DNA from: a virus
Direction: 5' to 3' (one strand)
Virus record (IMG/VR): IMGVR_UViG_3300020172_001601
Coordinates: 1-64,000 of that record
DNA: 64,000 nucleotides
The translations under genes and the position numbers were made by a program. Under the pieces are notes generated by a model that did not search any database, was not told where the DNA came from, and saw nothing but the letters and a program-made list of their open reading frames with translations. Below, in pieces: positions 33,011 through 40,641 of the stretch. How positions within the stretch are numbered: position 1 is the stretch's first letter; each line of letters opens with the position of its first letter.

Positions 33011-33296
33011 TTTTTGGTTAGATCGCAAGAAGCCAGTCGATGCTGACACGACGCCTTTGTTGAAAGTCGGCGTTCGCCGACTCATGGTTTACATTGAGCG
33101 ACGAACTCATTACTTGTGGCAGGAAGATGCGTCTATGTACACATTTTCTTCCAAGGTCAAAGAGTTGTTAGACCAGCTACGTCGTCGTGGTGCTTTTTGT
33201 GATTACAACTTCATTTGTTCTGAAAAGACAATGGTGATCGGCATTCAGCCCAATGAAAGAGTTCCTTGGGTATATCTGGAACAGGAATTAGTATGA
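33003..33296 (+). CDS. Hypothetical protein with GTG start
   Basis: 97 residues. GTG 33003 is preceded five bases upstream by GGAGG and overlaps the Fe-S carrier's end by eight bases; the product would open MRNFWLDRKKPV. The next ATG (33085) would give only a 70-residue protein and lacks a ribosome-binding site. Basic protein with YIERRTHYLWQEDASM; no family recognised. It ends four bases inside the aldehyde dehydrogenase gene. Confidence 0.6.
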   Translation: MRNFWLDRKKPVDADTTPLLKVGVRRLMVYIERRTHYLWQEDASMYTFSSKVKELLDQLRRRGAFCDYNFICSEKTMVIGIQPNERVPWVYLEQELV

Positions 33297-34780
33297 GTCA
33301 ATATGTTGGCATGAATTATATCGGCGGGTTTCTCCCATCCCGTGCCGATTTCGGCAGTTTCAATCCTGCCAATGAAGAACCCATCGGATATTTCCCTCAA
33401 TCGACTGATGCCGAAATTGATGAAGCCCTGGTCGCCGCTCAGAAGGCTTTTCCATCGTGGAAAGCTCTTAGCCGGGTCCAGAGGGCCGAATACTTCTGGC
33501 GTCTAGCGAAGCTGTTGGAAACCAAGGTGGATTATGTCGCTAAGGCCATCTCGCTTGAAACTGGCAAATCATTGAACGAGAGCAAAGCAGAAGTCATTGA
33601 GGCTTTGCATATGACTCAGTTCTGTTTTGGCAAGGGTCGTGAGCCGTCTGGCGACATTGTTGCTTCAGAGCTTCCAGAGCGGGACAGCTATGTGATCCGC
33701 AAGCCCAAGGGTGTTGTGGGCGTCATTGCTCCGTGGAACTTTCCATTCGCCATTGGTGGATTCTGGTGTTCTGGCCCATCTCTTCTGGAGGGCAACACCG
33801 TTGTCTTCAAGCCAAGCGAATTGACTCCAATGGTTGGACAGATCACAGCAGAACTCTTTCAAGACGCTGGCTTCCCACCGGGCGTCTTCAACTTATTACA
33901 CGGCGATGGCGACGTAGGTGCGAAGATCGTCAATGACGAACGAGTGGCACATATTGCTTTCACTGGCAGTGCTGAGGTTGGCCGATATATTCGCATTGCT
34001 TGTGCGAAGAGTTGGCACAAGACCTGTAGTTGTGAAATGGGCAGTAAGTCCGCAGTGATGGTCTTTGCCGATTGCGATTTCGATCTGGCAGTATCAGCCT
34101 GTGTTAACAGTGCGTTCAAGTTGAGTGGTCAGAGATGTGTATCGGCGGGCAGGCTGCTCGTTCAGCGATCAGTATTGGAAAAGTTCAAAGAACGGTTCTT
34201 GTATGAAGTCGGCACAGCGGTAGCCATTGATCCTTTTGATACGCCGCCCGGCGTTTGCTCTGTTGCGTTTGGTCCATTGATTAGCCAGGAGCAGATGAAT
34301 AGGGTTGCAGAGTTCAACGATCTCGTGCGATCAGACCCGGACGCCACAGTTTTATTTGACGGCGATAAAGATGGAAGGATGGATGGAAAGGGATATTTTT
34401 TGCGGCCATTCGTATATCAATCGGAATGGGCTGATAAGATGTATCTAAAACAAGAAGTATTTGGCCCGCATGTGGCAATTATTCCTTTCGATACCCTTGA
34501 AGATGCGATCAGAATATACAATGATACTGAGTACGGGTTGGCGTTGGGCGTTATTACCAACGACTTTCGTACTGCCAGAGAAGTAAGGAACCGATGTGAT
34601 TTCGGTTTAGGATATTGGAACGGCGGCAGCATTGCTGCCGAGAGCCATAATCCATTTGGTGGCGTGAAAAAGTCTGGTAATGGATGGCCTTCTGCTGCCG
34701 GTATGTTTGACGCAATCACGCACAAGGTAGCGTGGTCTGCGAATCACGGCGGGTTGAGCTTTCCACAAGGACTGAAGTAA
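33293..34780 (+). CDS. NAD(P)-dependent aldehyde dehydrogenase
   Basis: 495 residues from ATG 33293, full family length. It shows PWNFPFAIG, FKPSELTP, the cofactor segment FTGSAEVGRYI, general-base Glu in CEMGSKSAV and the catalytic Cys at about 282 in SGQRCVSAG. Near the C-terminus are EVFGPHVAI and NPFGGVKKSG. It oxidises an aldehyde to a carboxylic acid; the substrate is unknown (the aminoadipate-semialdehyde/P6C branch is one possibility). Together with the decarboxylase at 29137 it could convert a 2-oxoacid to the shortened acid (inference). Confidence 0.92.
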   Translation: MSQYVGMNYIGGFLPSRADFGSFNPANEEPIGYFPQSTDAEIDEALVAAQKAFPSWKALSRVQRAEYFWRLAKLLETKVDYVAKAISLETGKSLNESKAEVIEALHMTQFCFGKGREPSGDIVASELPERDSYVIRKPKGVVGVIAPWNFPFAIGGFWCSGPSLLEGNTVVFKPSELTPMVGQITAELFQDAGFPPGVFNLLHGDGDVGAKIVNDERVAHIAFTGSAEVGRYIRIACAKSWHKTCSCEMGSKSAVMVFADCDFDLAVSACVNSAFKLSGQRCVSAGRLLVQRSVLEKFKERFLYEVGTAVAIDPFDTPPGVCSVAFGPLISQEQMNRVAEFNDLVRSDPDATVLFDGDKDGRMDGKGYFLRPFVYQSEWADKMYLKQEVFGPHVAIIPFDTLEDAIRIYNDTEYGLALGVITNDFRTAREVRNRCDFGLGYWNGGSIAAESHNPFGGVKKSGNGWPSAAGMFDAITHKVAWSANHGGLSFPQGLK

Positions 34781-35019
34781 TGATTGACATCAAGTATGGA
34801 ATTTTGGCGGTTGATTCTCGACAAGACGCAGAGGGCATGAATCCTATTCTTCATTTTTGTGGATATGAAGACCCGCCCAACGAAGATGATTTTGATGATT
34901 TGAGACATGAGTTATCTACAGACCAGGAGTTTGGCTTAACTGAAATGATGGATTATGTTGTTTTGGTTGAAGCGAGTTCTGAAGTTGTAGCCATGTATAG
35001 GGAAATGCTAAATGAATAA
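34780..35019 (+). CDS. Small acidic hypothetical protein
   Basis: 79 residues from ATG 34780 (TAATG overlap with the dehydrogenase stop). It is acidic, with DDFDDLRHELSTDQEFGL and no recognised domain. Overlaps the next gene by eight bases, so it is part of the same operon. Confidence 0.65.
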   Translation: MIDIKYGILAVDSRQDAEGMNPILHFCGYEDPPNEDDFDDLRHELSTDQEFGLTEMMDYVVLVEASSEVVAMYREMLNE

Positions 35020-35860
35020 AATTGGAGTAGTCGGTGCCGGTATTGTGGGCAATGCCTTTTATGAAGGCATGAAGCACGCTTTCGATGTCATCAGATACGA
35101 CAGACGGCCAGAGTGTTCGGACGTAGACAGCCTACTCAAATTGGCCCACCGTCTCGACGGACCTGTTTTCGTGTGCGTTCCGACCCCGATGAACCCAGAC
35201 GGCAGTGCGAGTACGGCGATTGTCGAAAGTGTCCTAGCTGAGTTGGAGTATGCGTTTTCGTTGATGCCGGAGGCTAGTCGCATTGTAGTCATCAAGTCTA
35301 CCGTTCCACCGGGGACGTGCGACCGCTTGGGCGAGCAGTTCAAGTCCCTTCAGGTCGTATTTAATCCTGAGTTTTTGACTGAAGCCCAGCCAGTCGAAGA
35401 TTTCAAAAATCAGGATCGTATTATTGTGGGTGGTAAGTCAGAGGCTACACAGATTGTGGCCGACATTTACTCAGTTGCTTATCCTGGCGTTCCTCAATTC
35501 CAGTGTGACGCAACGACCGCAGAGATGGTCAAGTATGTCGGAAATTGCTTCTTAGCTACCAAAATTAGTTTTGCAAATGAAATTAGTCAAATTTGTGAAA
35601 AGTTAGGCGTGGCATATGATGGCGTAATCAATTTGGCAATGCTGGATAAACGCTTGGGACGATCTCATTGGAAGGTTCCAGGCCCAGATGGTCATTATGG
35701 ATTTGGGCTTACATGCTTTCCGAAGGACATTAACGCTCTGATTGCTGTCGCCATCGAATTGGGAGTTGACCCTAAGATTCTTCGAGCAGCTTGGGAGAAG
35801 AACTTAGAAGTTAGACCCGAAAAAGATTGGGAAAAGATGAAAGGCAGGGCTGTCTTATGA
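35012..35860 (+). CDS. Short UDP-glucose/GDP-mannose dehydrogenase family protein
   Basis: 282 residues against ~400-450 for the family. NAD-binding GAGIVG sits at the N-terminus; then VCVPTPMN, STVPPGTCD, NPEFLTEAQ and the central helix. The active-site block is GFGLTCFPKD with Cys235. It stops just after this, so the C-terminal nucleotide-sugar domain is missing. These enzymes oxidise a nucleotide sugar to its uronic acid. A truncated form may work as a dimer or on another substrate. Likely part of glycan synthesis. Confidence 0.88.
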   Translation: MNKIGVVGAGIVGNAFYEGMKHAFDVIRYDRRPECSDVDSLLKLAHRLDGPVFVCVPTPMNPDGSASTAIVESVLAELEYAFSLMPEASRIVVIKSTVPPGTCDRLGEQFKSLQVVFNPEFLTEAQPVEDFKNQDRIIVGGKSEATQIVADIYSVAYPGVPQFQCDATTAEMVKYVGNCFLATKISFANEISQICEKLGVAYDGVINLAMLDKRLGRSHWKVPGPDGHYGFGLTCFPKDINALIAVAIELGVDPKILRAAWEKNLEVRPEKDWEKMKGRAVL

Positions 35861-36267
35861 CGCACTATAAATTTAGTCAAGATGAATTGTTGGCATTTGC
35901 CAAGAAGATTTACGAGGAAGCCTGTTATGGATACATGGACCTCAAAGAATCGGTTTGTGATGTATTGGTTCGTGAATTTATTGATGGAAGACAAATAGTT
36001 TCACCAATTGACACTAACATAATGGCAGTGCCAGAAAATGTTGTTAGTGGCTATATGGGTCACGGCAATGCTTATACTGGTAGTGTTGTATCGTTTACGA
36101 CTACTAACACGGCGATGATCCCAGGCAATTTGAGCATGGGAAGCATCAGTGTAAACGACATACCCGCAAGTGGGCCAACTTGGGAAGTCAATGCTCCTCA
36201 AGTTCGCACAGAAGAGTATGTTCGACCAGAACAAAATTTCCACGGCAACGAATCCGAAAGGTTTTAA
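35857..36267 (+). CDS. Hypothetical protein
   Basis: 136 residues from ATG 35857 (ATGA overlap with the dehydrogenase). An N-terminal helical part (FSQDELLAFAKKIYEEACYGYMDL) leads into a Thr/Ser/Asn-rich beta-like C-terminus. No family recognised. It sits in the operon leading to the GroES-like gene. Confidence 0.7.
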   Translation: MTHYKFSQDELLAFAKKIYEEACYGYMDLKESVCDVLVREFIDGRQIVSPIDTNIMAVPENVVSGYMGHGNAYTGSVVSFTTTNTAMIPGNLSMGSISVNDIPASGPTWEVNAPQVRTEEYVRPEQNFHGNESERF

Positions 36268-36269
36268 CA

Positions 36270-36653
36270 ATGGCAAAGAGCAAGATTTTAGCCCCGTCAG
36301 GGCTTTCGATTTCCAGCACCACACCGATTATCGGTCAGCAGACTTTCACTCCTGTTCCAGAGATCACAGGCGTTAAGCCATGTGGTGCGCAGGTGTTGAT
36401 CGAGATGTTGACAGCACAGGAATTGGCAAATACGCCGATTACCATTTCCGAAAAGACGGACCTCAAGGTTCCGCTTCAGGGATATGTTCGAGCAGCAGGC
36501 CCATCCTTCAAGAGTGAGGATTGGGGTTTCAAGGTTGGCGACCGAGTGTTGATTTCAGGTGGTGGCGTTATTGCTCCCAACTATGATGATTCTCACCGTG
36601 ATCGCTTCTTCATGGAAGCACACGCTGTTAAGTGCGTGCTGAATGAGGAATGA
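36270..36653 (+). CDS. GroES-like co-chaperonin
   Basis: 127 residues from ATG 36270. GAQVLIEMLTAQELANTPITI corresponds to the GroES core with its mobile-loop region, then GYVRAAGPSFKSEDWGFKVGDRVLISG. An extra ~40-residue N-terminal extension is present. Phage GroES replacements (T4 Gp31, RB49 CocO) cap host GroEL to fold the large capsid protein; that role is likely. It is ATGA-coupled to DnaJ, giving a phage chaperone pair. Confidence 0.82.
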   Translation: MAKSKILAPSGLSISSTTPIIGQQTFTPVPEITGVKPCGAQVLIEMLTAQELANTPITISEKTDLKVPLQGYVRAAGPSFKSEDWGFKVGDRVLISGGGVIAPNYDDSHRDRFFMEAHAVKCVLNEE

Positions 36654-37732
36654 AAGACTACTACGAAGTCCTTGGTGTAGAGAGGGGCGCAACTGACGAA
36701 GAGATCAAGAAGGCGTATCGCAAGAGAGCCAGGACTCATCATCCCGATATGAATCCTGGCGATCCTGACGCCACTAAAAGATTTCAAGAAGTCCAAGAGG
36801 CATATGATACTTTAGGCGATCCGATAAAGAAGTCTAGGTATGATGGTGCCGCTCCGCACATGCGATTTCGTCGTAGGCCGCAAACAAAAACAAATCCTGG
36901 TACACCGCCACCAGGATTTGCTTTTGAAGAAGTCATGGAAGAGTTCTTCGGTGGTAGCACTTTCAAAGGCAGAAACATTACTGTCCGTTTGGAAGTAGAT
37001 TTTAAGGAGGTCTTGACTGGTTGCACGAAGCACATCAAGATCAAAAAGCGAAAACGATGTACAGGTTGTATGGGCAATGGGTTCACAGGTTTTCAACCGT
37101 GTCCTAATTGCGAAGGCAGCGGCGCTGTACAGGTTGCTGATTCCCCATTTGGGTTTCGCACTGCTTGTCAAGTTTGTAGTGGAACGGGCAAGGCGAGTGT
37201 AGTAAAGTGTGGGGACTGTATTGGCTCTGGGTATCTCCCAGGCTACCACGAAAAAGCTCTCGACATAAACATCCCTGCTGGTATCGACAACGGTATGCAG
37301 GTTCGGTTGGCCGGAGAAGGTGAGGAATCCCTTCGAGGCGGCAGGGCCGGAGATGTCATGGTCTTTGTTCTTGTTAAAGAACACCCTTTGTTCAGCAGAG
37401 AAGGGCCTCATTTATCTGTTGAAGTCCCTGTTTCCTATACACAACTGGTCCTTGGGGATGAGATTGAAATCCCTACTTTAGCCGAAGGCTCCTTGAAGGT
37501 CAAAGTTCCTGCTGGGAGTCAATCGCACACAAAGTTCCGTCTGAAGGGGAAAGGTTTTCCGGCTGGCAATGGCTCGCTGGGCGACCTAATAGCTACTTTG
37601 AAGATCGAAACGCCTAAATCTTTTGATGAAGACTACAAGCAGGCGTTAGAAAGGCTTTCTGAGCTAGAAAAGAAGAACATCACACCCCGACGAGAACAAT
37701 GGGCGAAAAAAGTCAGCGGCGAGGGTAAATAA
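36650..37732 (+). CDS. dnaJ: DnaJ-type (Hsp40) co-chaperone
   Basis: 360 residues with complete type-I DnaJ architecture. The J domain has HPD at 31-33. The four zinc-binding CxxCxGxG repeats are CTGCMGNGF, CPNCEGSGA, CQVCSGTGK and CGDCIGSGY. A beta-barrel substrate-binding C-terminus (DVMVFVLVKEHPLFSREG, VPVSYTQLVLGDEIEIPT) follows. The G/F linker is short. It stimulates host DnaK ATPase. Coupling to the GroES-like gene suggests a phage-controlled folding system for virion or replication proteins. Confidence 0.95.
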   Translation: MKDYYEVLGVERGATDEEIKKAYRKRARTHHPDMNPGDPDATKRFQEVQEAYDTLGDPIKKSRYDGAAPHMRFRRRPQTKTNPGTPPPGFAFEEVMEEFFGGSTFKGRNITVRLEVDFKEVLTGCTKHIKIKKRKRCTGCMGNGFTGFQPCPNCEGSGAVQVADSPFGFRTACQVCSGTGKASVVKCGDCIGSGYLPGYHEKALDINIPAGIDNGMQVRLAGEGEESLRGGRAGDVMVFVLVKEHPLFSREGPHLSVEVPVSYTQLVLGDEIEIPTLAEGSLKVKVPAGSQSHTKFRLKGKGFPAGNGSLGDLIATLKIETPKSFDEDYKQALERLSELEKKNITPRREQWAKKVSGEGK

Positions 37733-37773
37733 AAGGATAATGGAGTGTTACTTTACCGCCGTCAGGAGTTCTC

Positions 37774-38058
37774 ATGAACAATAACAATAAATTACTCTGG
37801 GTCGTTATCGCATTGACGATAGCCATGATTGGGATCGGAGTTGGCAACAAGGTTTTTGTGGACAAGGTTGCTGACAGGGTTATTCAAAAGTTGCAGAAGG
37901 AATATTCTCCTTCTCCTTATGGTCCCGGAATTGATCCTGATAAACTAGATGCAGAGAAGCTGAAGAAGGCCCCTAATGCTCCAGCAGAGCCGCCATTTAA
38001 GGCAATTCAGCCTACTGGCGGTAATTGGACCGAAGATTGGGAAAAGCAGCGTAAGTAA
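37774..38058 (+). CDS. Small single-pass membrane protein
   Basis: 94 residues: one N-terminal hydrophobic helix (residues ~7-25) and a charged, Pro-rich extramembrane tail (SPSPYGPGIDPDKLDAEKLK). AGGAG precedes ATG. It ends back-to-back with the minus-strand gene at 38059. Function unknown. Confidence 0.65.
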   Translation: MNNNNKLLWVVIALTIAMIGIGVGNKVFVDKVADRVIQKLQKEYSPSPYGPGIDPDKLDAEKLKKAPNAPAEPPFKAIQPTGGNWTEDWEKQRK

Positions 38059-38412
38059 TCAGATTACTTGGCATTTAACTATTTGAGACGGTAAGTCAGA
38101 AGTATCGTGGCCTAGACGTTGCATGGTAACAACCATAGTCTTGCCTCGTTCTGGCTTGCCGTCTATTCTTTTGAATTCGTCATGTGAGAAGAACAGCTTG
38201 GAATTATCTGAGAGTTGCACATAGATTGGGTTCTTCTTATCCATGATAAGCTCTATTTTGCCTCGTTTTTCAACGCTCGGCAGTTCTAATTGGTGTGACG
38301 GCAGCGATTGCGAAATCGACTTAGCCCAGGCGAAATTCTCTGGAATAAGGACTGCGCCGTGCTTCTCAACGCACTCGATCAAATCTATGTAATTTTTGAA
38401 ATTGTTTTTCAT
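38059..38412 (-). CDS. Hypothetical protein (single minus-strand gene)
   Basis: 117 residues, soluble, beta-rich C-terminal half (KIELIMDKKNPIYVQLSDNS, GKTMVVTMQRLGHD). No family recognised. It stands alone on the minus strand with its own CTAAATA box upstream, like the genes at 41318 and 55088, which suggests independent late expression. Confidence 0.7.
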   Translation of the reverse strand: MKNNFKNYIDLIECVEKHGAVLIPENFAWAKSISQSLPSHQLELPSVEKRGKIELIMDKKNPIYVQLSDNSKLFFSHDEFKRIDGKPERGKTMVVTMQRLGHDTSDLPSQIVKCQVI

Positions 38413-38422
38413 GGTACTACCT

Positions 38423-38429
38423 TATTTAG
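38423..38429 (-). promoter_or_regulatory. CTAAATA late-type promoter of the 38059-38412 gene
   Basis: On the minus strand CTAAATA ends ten bases before ATG 38412. The only genes it can serve are on the minus strand. Confidence 0.6.
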
Positions 38430-38457
38430 CAGCCCCCTAGATGTTTTCAGGACTAAT

Positions 38458-38772
38458 ATGGAACGTAAATACCAAGTCACGTCAGCGACCAGTTTGATGA
38501 AAATGATTGTCACATTCAATAAAACTGAAGATGAAATCTCTGAGCCAACCATTATCCATGTTGGCGTGGACTATTTCAACGACCGGGTATTCTTTGAGGG
38601 CGATCCAATTCCTGGCGTTGATTACCAGGATTTGGAACAAGAAATACTTGTTTATTTACGCCCACCAATGATTGAACAGCCTAAATTGAACCCGGAAATG
38701 ATGCAGAGAATATCTGATGTCAAAGCAGGCAATTATGGTACAGACATAAAGAAATACGGAGTTGGTCAATGA
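38458..38772 (+). CDS. Hypothetical protein
   Basis: 104 residues from ATG 38458; the frame is open further 5' but only inside the divergent minus-strand gene. Acidic, with VGVDYFNDRVFFEGDPIPGVDY. No ribosome-binding site is obvious; the sequence GACTAATATG spans the start. ATGA-coupled to the next gene. Confidence 0.6.
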   Translation: MERKYQVTSATSLMKMIVTFNKTEDEISEPTIIHVGVDYFNDRVFFEGDPIPGVDYQDLEQEILVYLRPPMIEQPKLNPEMMQRISDVKAGNYGTDIKKYGVGQ

Positions 38773-39254
38773 GTACAAACAACACAGAGAATTTAGGCTT
38801 CAAAGTCTTGACAATGGGTCGAGAGGATTTTGATGCACGAAAGCCATGCAACTTACGTCCTATGACTTTAGCAAGGCTTCATGCCTGGATTGATGCTAAG
38901 ACCATTGATGTTCGACTAAAGGCCGAGTTGAAAAAATCTTCTGCCGCTTATCCGCAGCAGGCACTTGGAACATGGCTGAAAATGTTTTCACGCCATTTGG
39001 CGACAGCGCAAAATTCATTACAAAATTCATTAAAAGATAAGCCTGCGGCACCGAAAGAGTTTTTGGTGGAACTAGGCGATGAACCAGAAAGAGAAATCCA
39101 TGAAGAAGAAAACAACGTCCCCTTCAACGACGAATTTGACGCTGGGTGGGAGAATCCAAGTAAAGATCAAGGCCGACAGCCCCCAATTTATCCCAATGTA
39201 CAAGACGAAGGGTTCAGCAGCGGCAGACTTGATAGCGAACATCCCGGCGAATGA
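38769..39254 (+). CDS. Hypothetical protein overlapping the dUTPase gene
   Basis: 161 residues. The N-terminal ~100 residues look globular and helical (LRPMTLARLHAWIDAKTIDV, LGTWLKMFSRHLATAQ). The last ~58 residues are acidic and probably disordered, and they are encoded in the region that also carries the start of dUTPase. No family recognised. Confidence 0.6.
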   Translation: MSTNNTENLGFKVLTMGREDFDARKPCNLRPMTLARLHAWIDAKTIDVRLKAELKKSSAAYPQQALGTWLKMFSRHLATAQNSLQNSLKDKPAAPKEFLVELGDEPEREIHEEENNVPFNDEFDAGWENPSKDQGRQPPIYPNVQDEGFSSGRLDSEHPGE

Positions 39255-39600
39255 TGTAGGCGAACGAATCCTTCGTTTGGCCCCTGGTCACATTGAAACT
39301 ATTGATTGTGGTTTCAGCATGGCTTTGCCGCCCGGTTGGGAAGCTCAGATTCGTCCTCGTAGTGGATTGGCTCAAAAGGGCATCCAAGTCACCAATAGTC
39401 CCGGAACCATTGATGATGACTACCGTGGTCGGTTGATGGTTGTTCTCAACAATGCAGGACGAGAAATAGTCAACATTAAGCATGGCGACCGTTTCGCTCA
39501 GATGGCCCTCAAGCCAGTTTGGTATTTCTCTTGGAATATTGTTAACGAACTGGAATCTACTGAGCGTGGTGAAGCTGGATTTGGCAGCACAGGCGTTTAA
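39079..39600 (+). CDS. dut: dUTP pyrophosphatase (dUTPase)
   Basis: Trimeric dUTPase with all five motifs: GSAAADL, RPRSGLA, NSPGTIDDDYRG (catalytic Asp), GDRFAQM and RGEAGFGSTG. It hydrolyses dUTP to dUMP, keeping uracil out of DNA and supplying dTMP synthesis with the dCMP deaminase at 27867. Two starts are possible: ATG 39079 and ATG 39100. Either way the first 155-176 bases lie inside the upstream gene in another frame. The family core begins at RIQVKIKADSP, so the first ~24 residues are an extension. Confidence 0.95.
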   Translation: MNQKEKSMKKKTTSPSTTNLTLGGRIQVKIKADSPQFIPMYKTKGSAAADLIANIPANDVGERILRLAPGHIETIDCGFSMALPPGWEAQIRPRSGLAQKGIQVTNSPGTIDDDYRGRLMVVLNNAGREIVNIKHGDRFAQMALKPVWYFSWNIVNELESTERGEAGFGSTGV

Positions 39601-39615
39601 CACAAGGGAAGAATT

Positions 39616-39828
39616 ATGAAGGTATTTGCAATCATTTCCATTGCCCGTCAGGTCGATGGCGAGTATGTCGTGGTAAAGGCCGAGAAAGCCTTTAAGCAAG
39701 CATCTAAGGCTGATGAGTACGCTAAGAGTTTGGCAAAGCGATATACTGAATCAATTCCTACTCCAAGCGGCCCGATGGCCTGCATTTGTGAGCGAGGAGT
39801 TTTTGAATTGGACGTAGACGAAGAATGA
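39616..39828 (+). CDS. Hypothetical small protein
   Basis: 70 residues with a beta-alpha pattern (MKVFAIISIARQVDGEYVVVKAEKAF, KADEYAKSLAKRY) and an acidic C-terminus. AAGGGAAG precedes ATG. Family unknown. It is followed by a hairpin-forming intergenic stretch. Confidence 0.65.
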   Translation: MKVFAIISIARQVDGEYVVVKAEKAFKQASKADEYAKSLAKRYTESIPTPSGPMACICERGVFELDVDEE

Positions 39829-39877
39829 TTGGGGATGCACTCTCTTAGCTCAAAGCAGGGTGCATAATTTTCCCCAA
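39829..39877 (+). promoter_or_regulatory. Long hairpin in the leader of the 39886 gene, ending on its ribosome-binding site
   Basis: TTGGGGATGCAC (39829-39840) pairs with GTGCAT (39860-39865) and CCCCAA (39872-39877), leaving a six-base internal loop. The 3' arm overlaps the first two bases of AAGGAG (39876-39881), the ribosome-binding site of the GT2 gene. It could control translation or mark processing. No U-tract follows, so it is not a terminator. Confidence 0.5.
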
Positions 39878-39885
39878 GGAGTAAC

Positions 39886-40641
39886 ATGGCAAATTCAATT
39901 ACGCCGCACACGAACCAAGCGGTCCACAATCCCCTAGAGGGCGACAGGCCAGAACTGAGCGTCAAACTTCACGAGAATACCGACGAGCATGTTTCGATCA
40001 TCGTGGTTCACAAGGACAGACCTGAATACCTCAACATCTGTCTCCAGTCTATTGCAGTAGCTTCTTTTAACAACAACTATGAAATCATCGTTGTTGACAA
40101 CGGCTCTGGCAAGGAGTCTCAGGAGTTTCTGGACGAGATTGAAGGCGAAGTGAAGGTTGTTCGCAATGAGAAGAACTTGTATTGGTCAGCCGCAGCCAAC
40201 AAGGGCGTGCAAGCTGCTGACAAGAACAGCAAGTATTTTATTTTCATGCACTGTGACGTGGTTGTTCTCAACCCAGCGTGGATTGACTTGTTGATTAACG
40301 TCTCCGAGGCACAACAGTCTGGATTCGTTGGTATTGATACTCAGACCTACATGATGGGAAACCAGCGAGTTGACTTCTTGCAGGAATATGTCCTATTGAT
40401 TACTCGTGAAGCGTGGGACGATATTGGCCCTTGGCCAGAACAGTTGCCGCAGATCGGGCCATCTTTCATCATGACGTTAAAGGCTCAGAATCGTGGACAC
40501 AAGCCACAGATCATGAAGAATCAGATCATTCACCATTATCGCATTTTCAGTTTGGACATCAGCGAGTTTGAGCGAATGACTGAACAAGCTATGGTGACAT
40601 TGCCCAAGTTGATGAGCGACGTACAGTCGAGGCCACTATGA
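39886..40641 (+). CDS. Family 2 glycosyltransferase
   Basis: 251 residues. A ~30-residue extension is followed by SIIVVHKDRPEYLNICLQSI, IIVVDNGSGKES, NLYWSAAANKGVQAA and the DxD-like site MHCDVVVL near residue 123, all typical of GT2. ATGA overlap with a 2-oxoglutarate oxygenase gene makes a two-gene unit. Acceptor unknown. A hydroxylation-then-glycosylation pathway is possible (inference). Confidence 0.88.
   Translation: MANSITPHTNQAVHNPLEGDRPELSVKLHENTDEHVSIIVVHKDRPEYLNICLQSIAVASFNNNYEIIVVDNGSGKESQEFLDEIEGEVKVVRNEKNLYWSAAANKGVQAADKNSKYFIFMHCDVVVLNPAWIDLLINVSEAQQSGFVGIDTQTYMMGNQRVDFLQEYVLLITREAWDDIGPWPEQLPQIGPSFIMTLKAQNRGHKPQIMKNQIIHHYRIFSLDISEFERMTEQAMVTLPKLMSDVQSRPL

Noticed and set aside
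38308-38457. Fifty-residue N-terminal extension of the 38458 gene
   Set aside because: It lies inside and antisense to the minus-strand gene 38059-38412 and its promoter, and its composition differs from the body.
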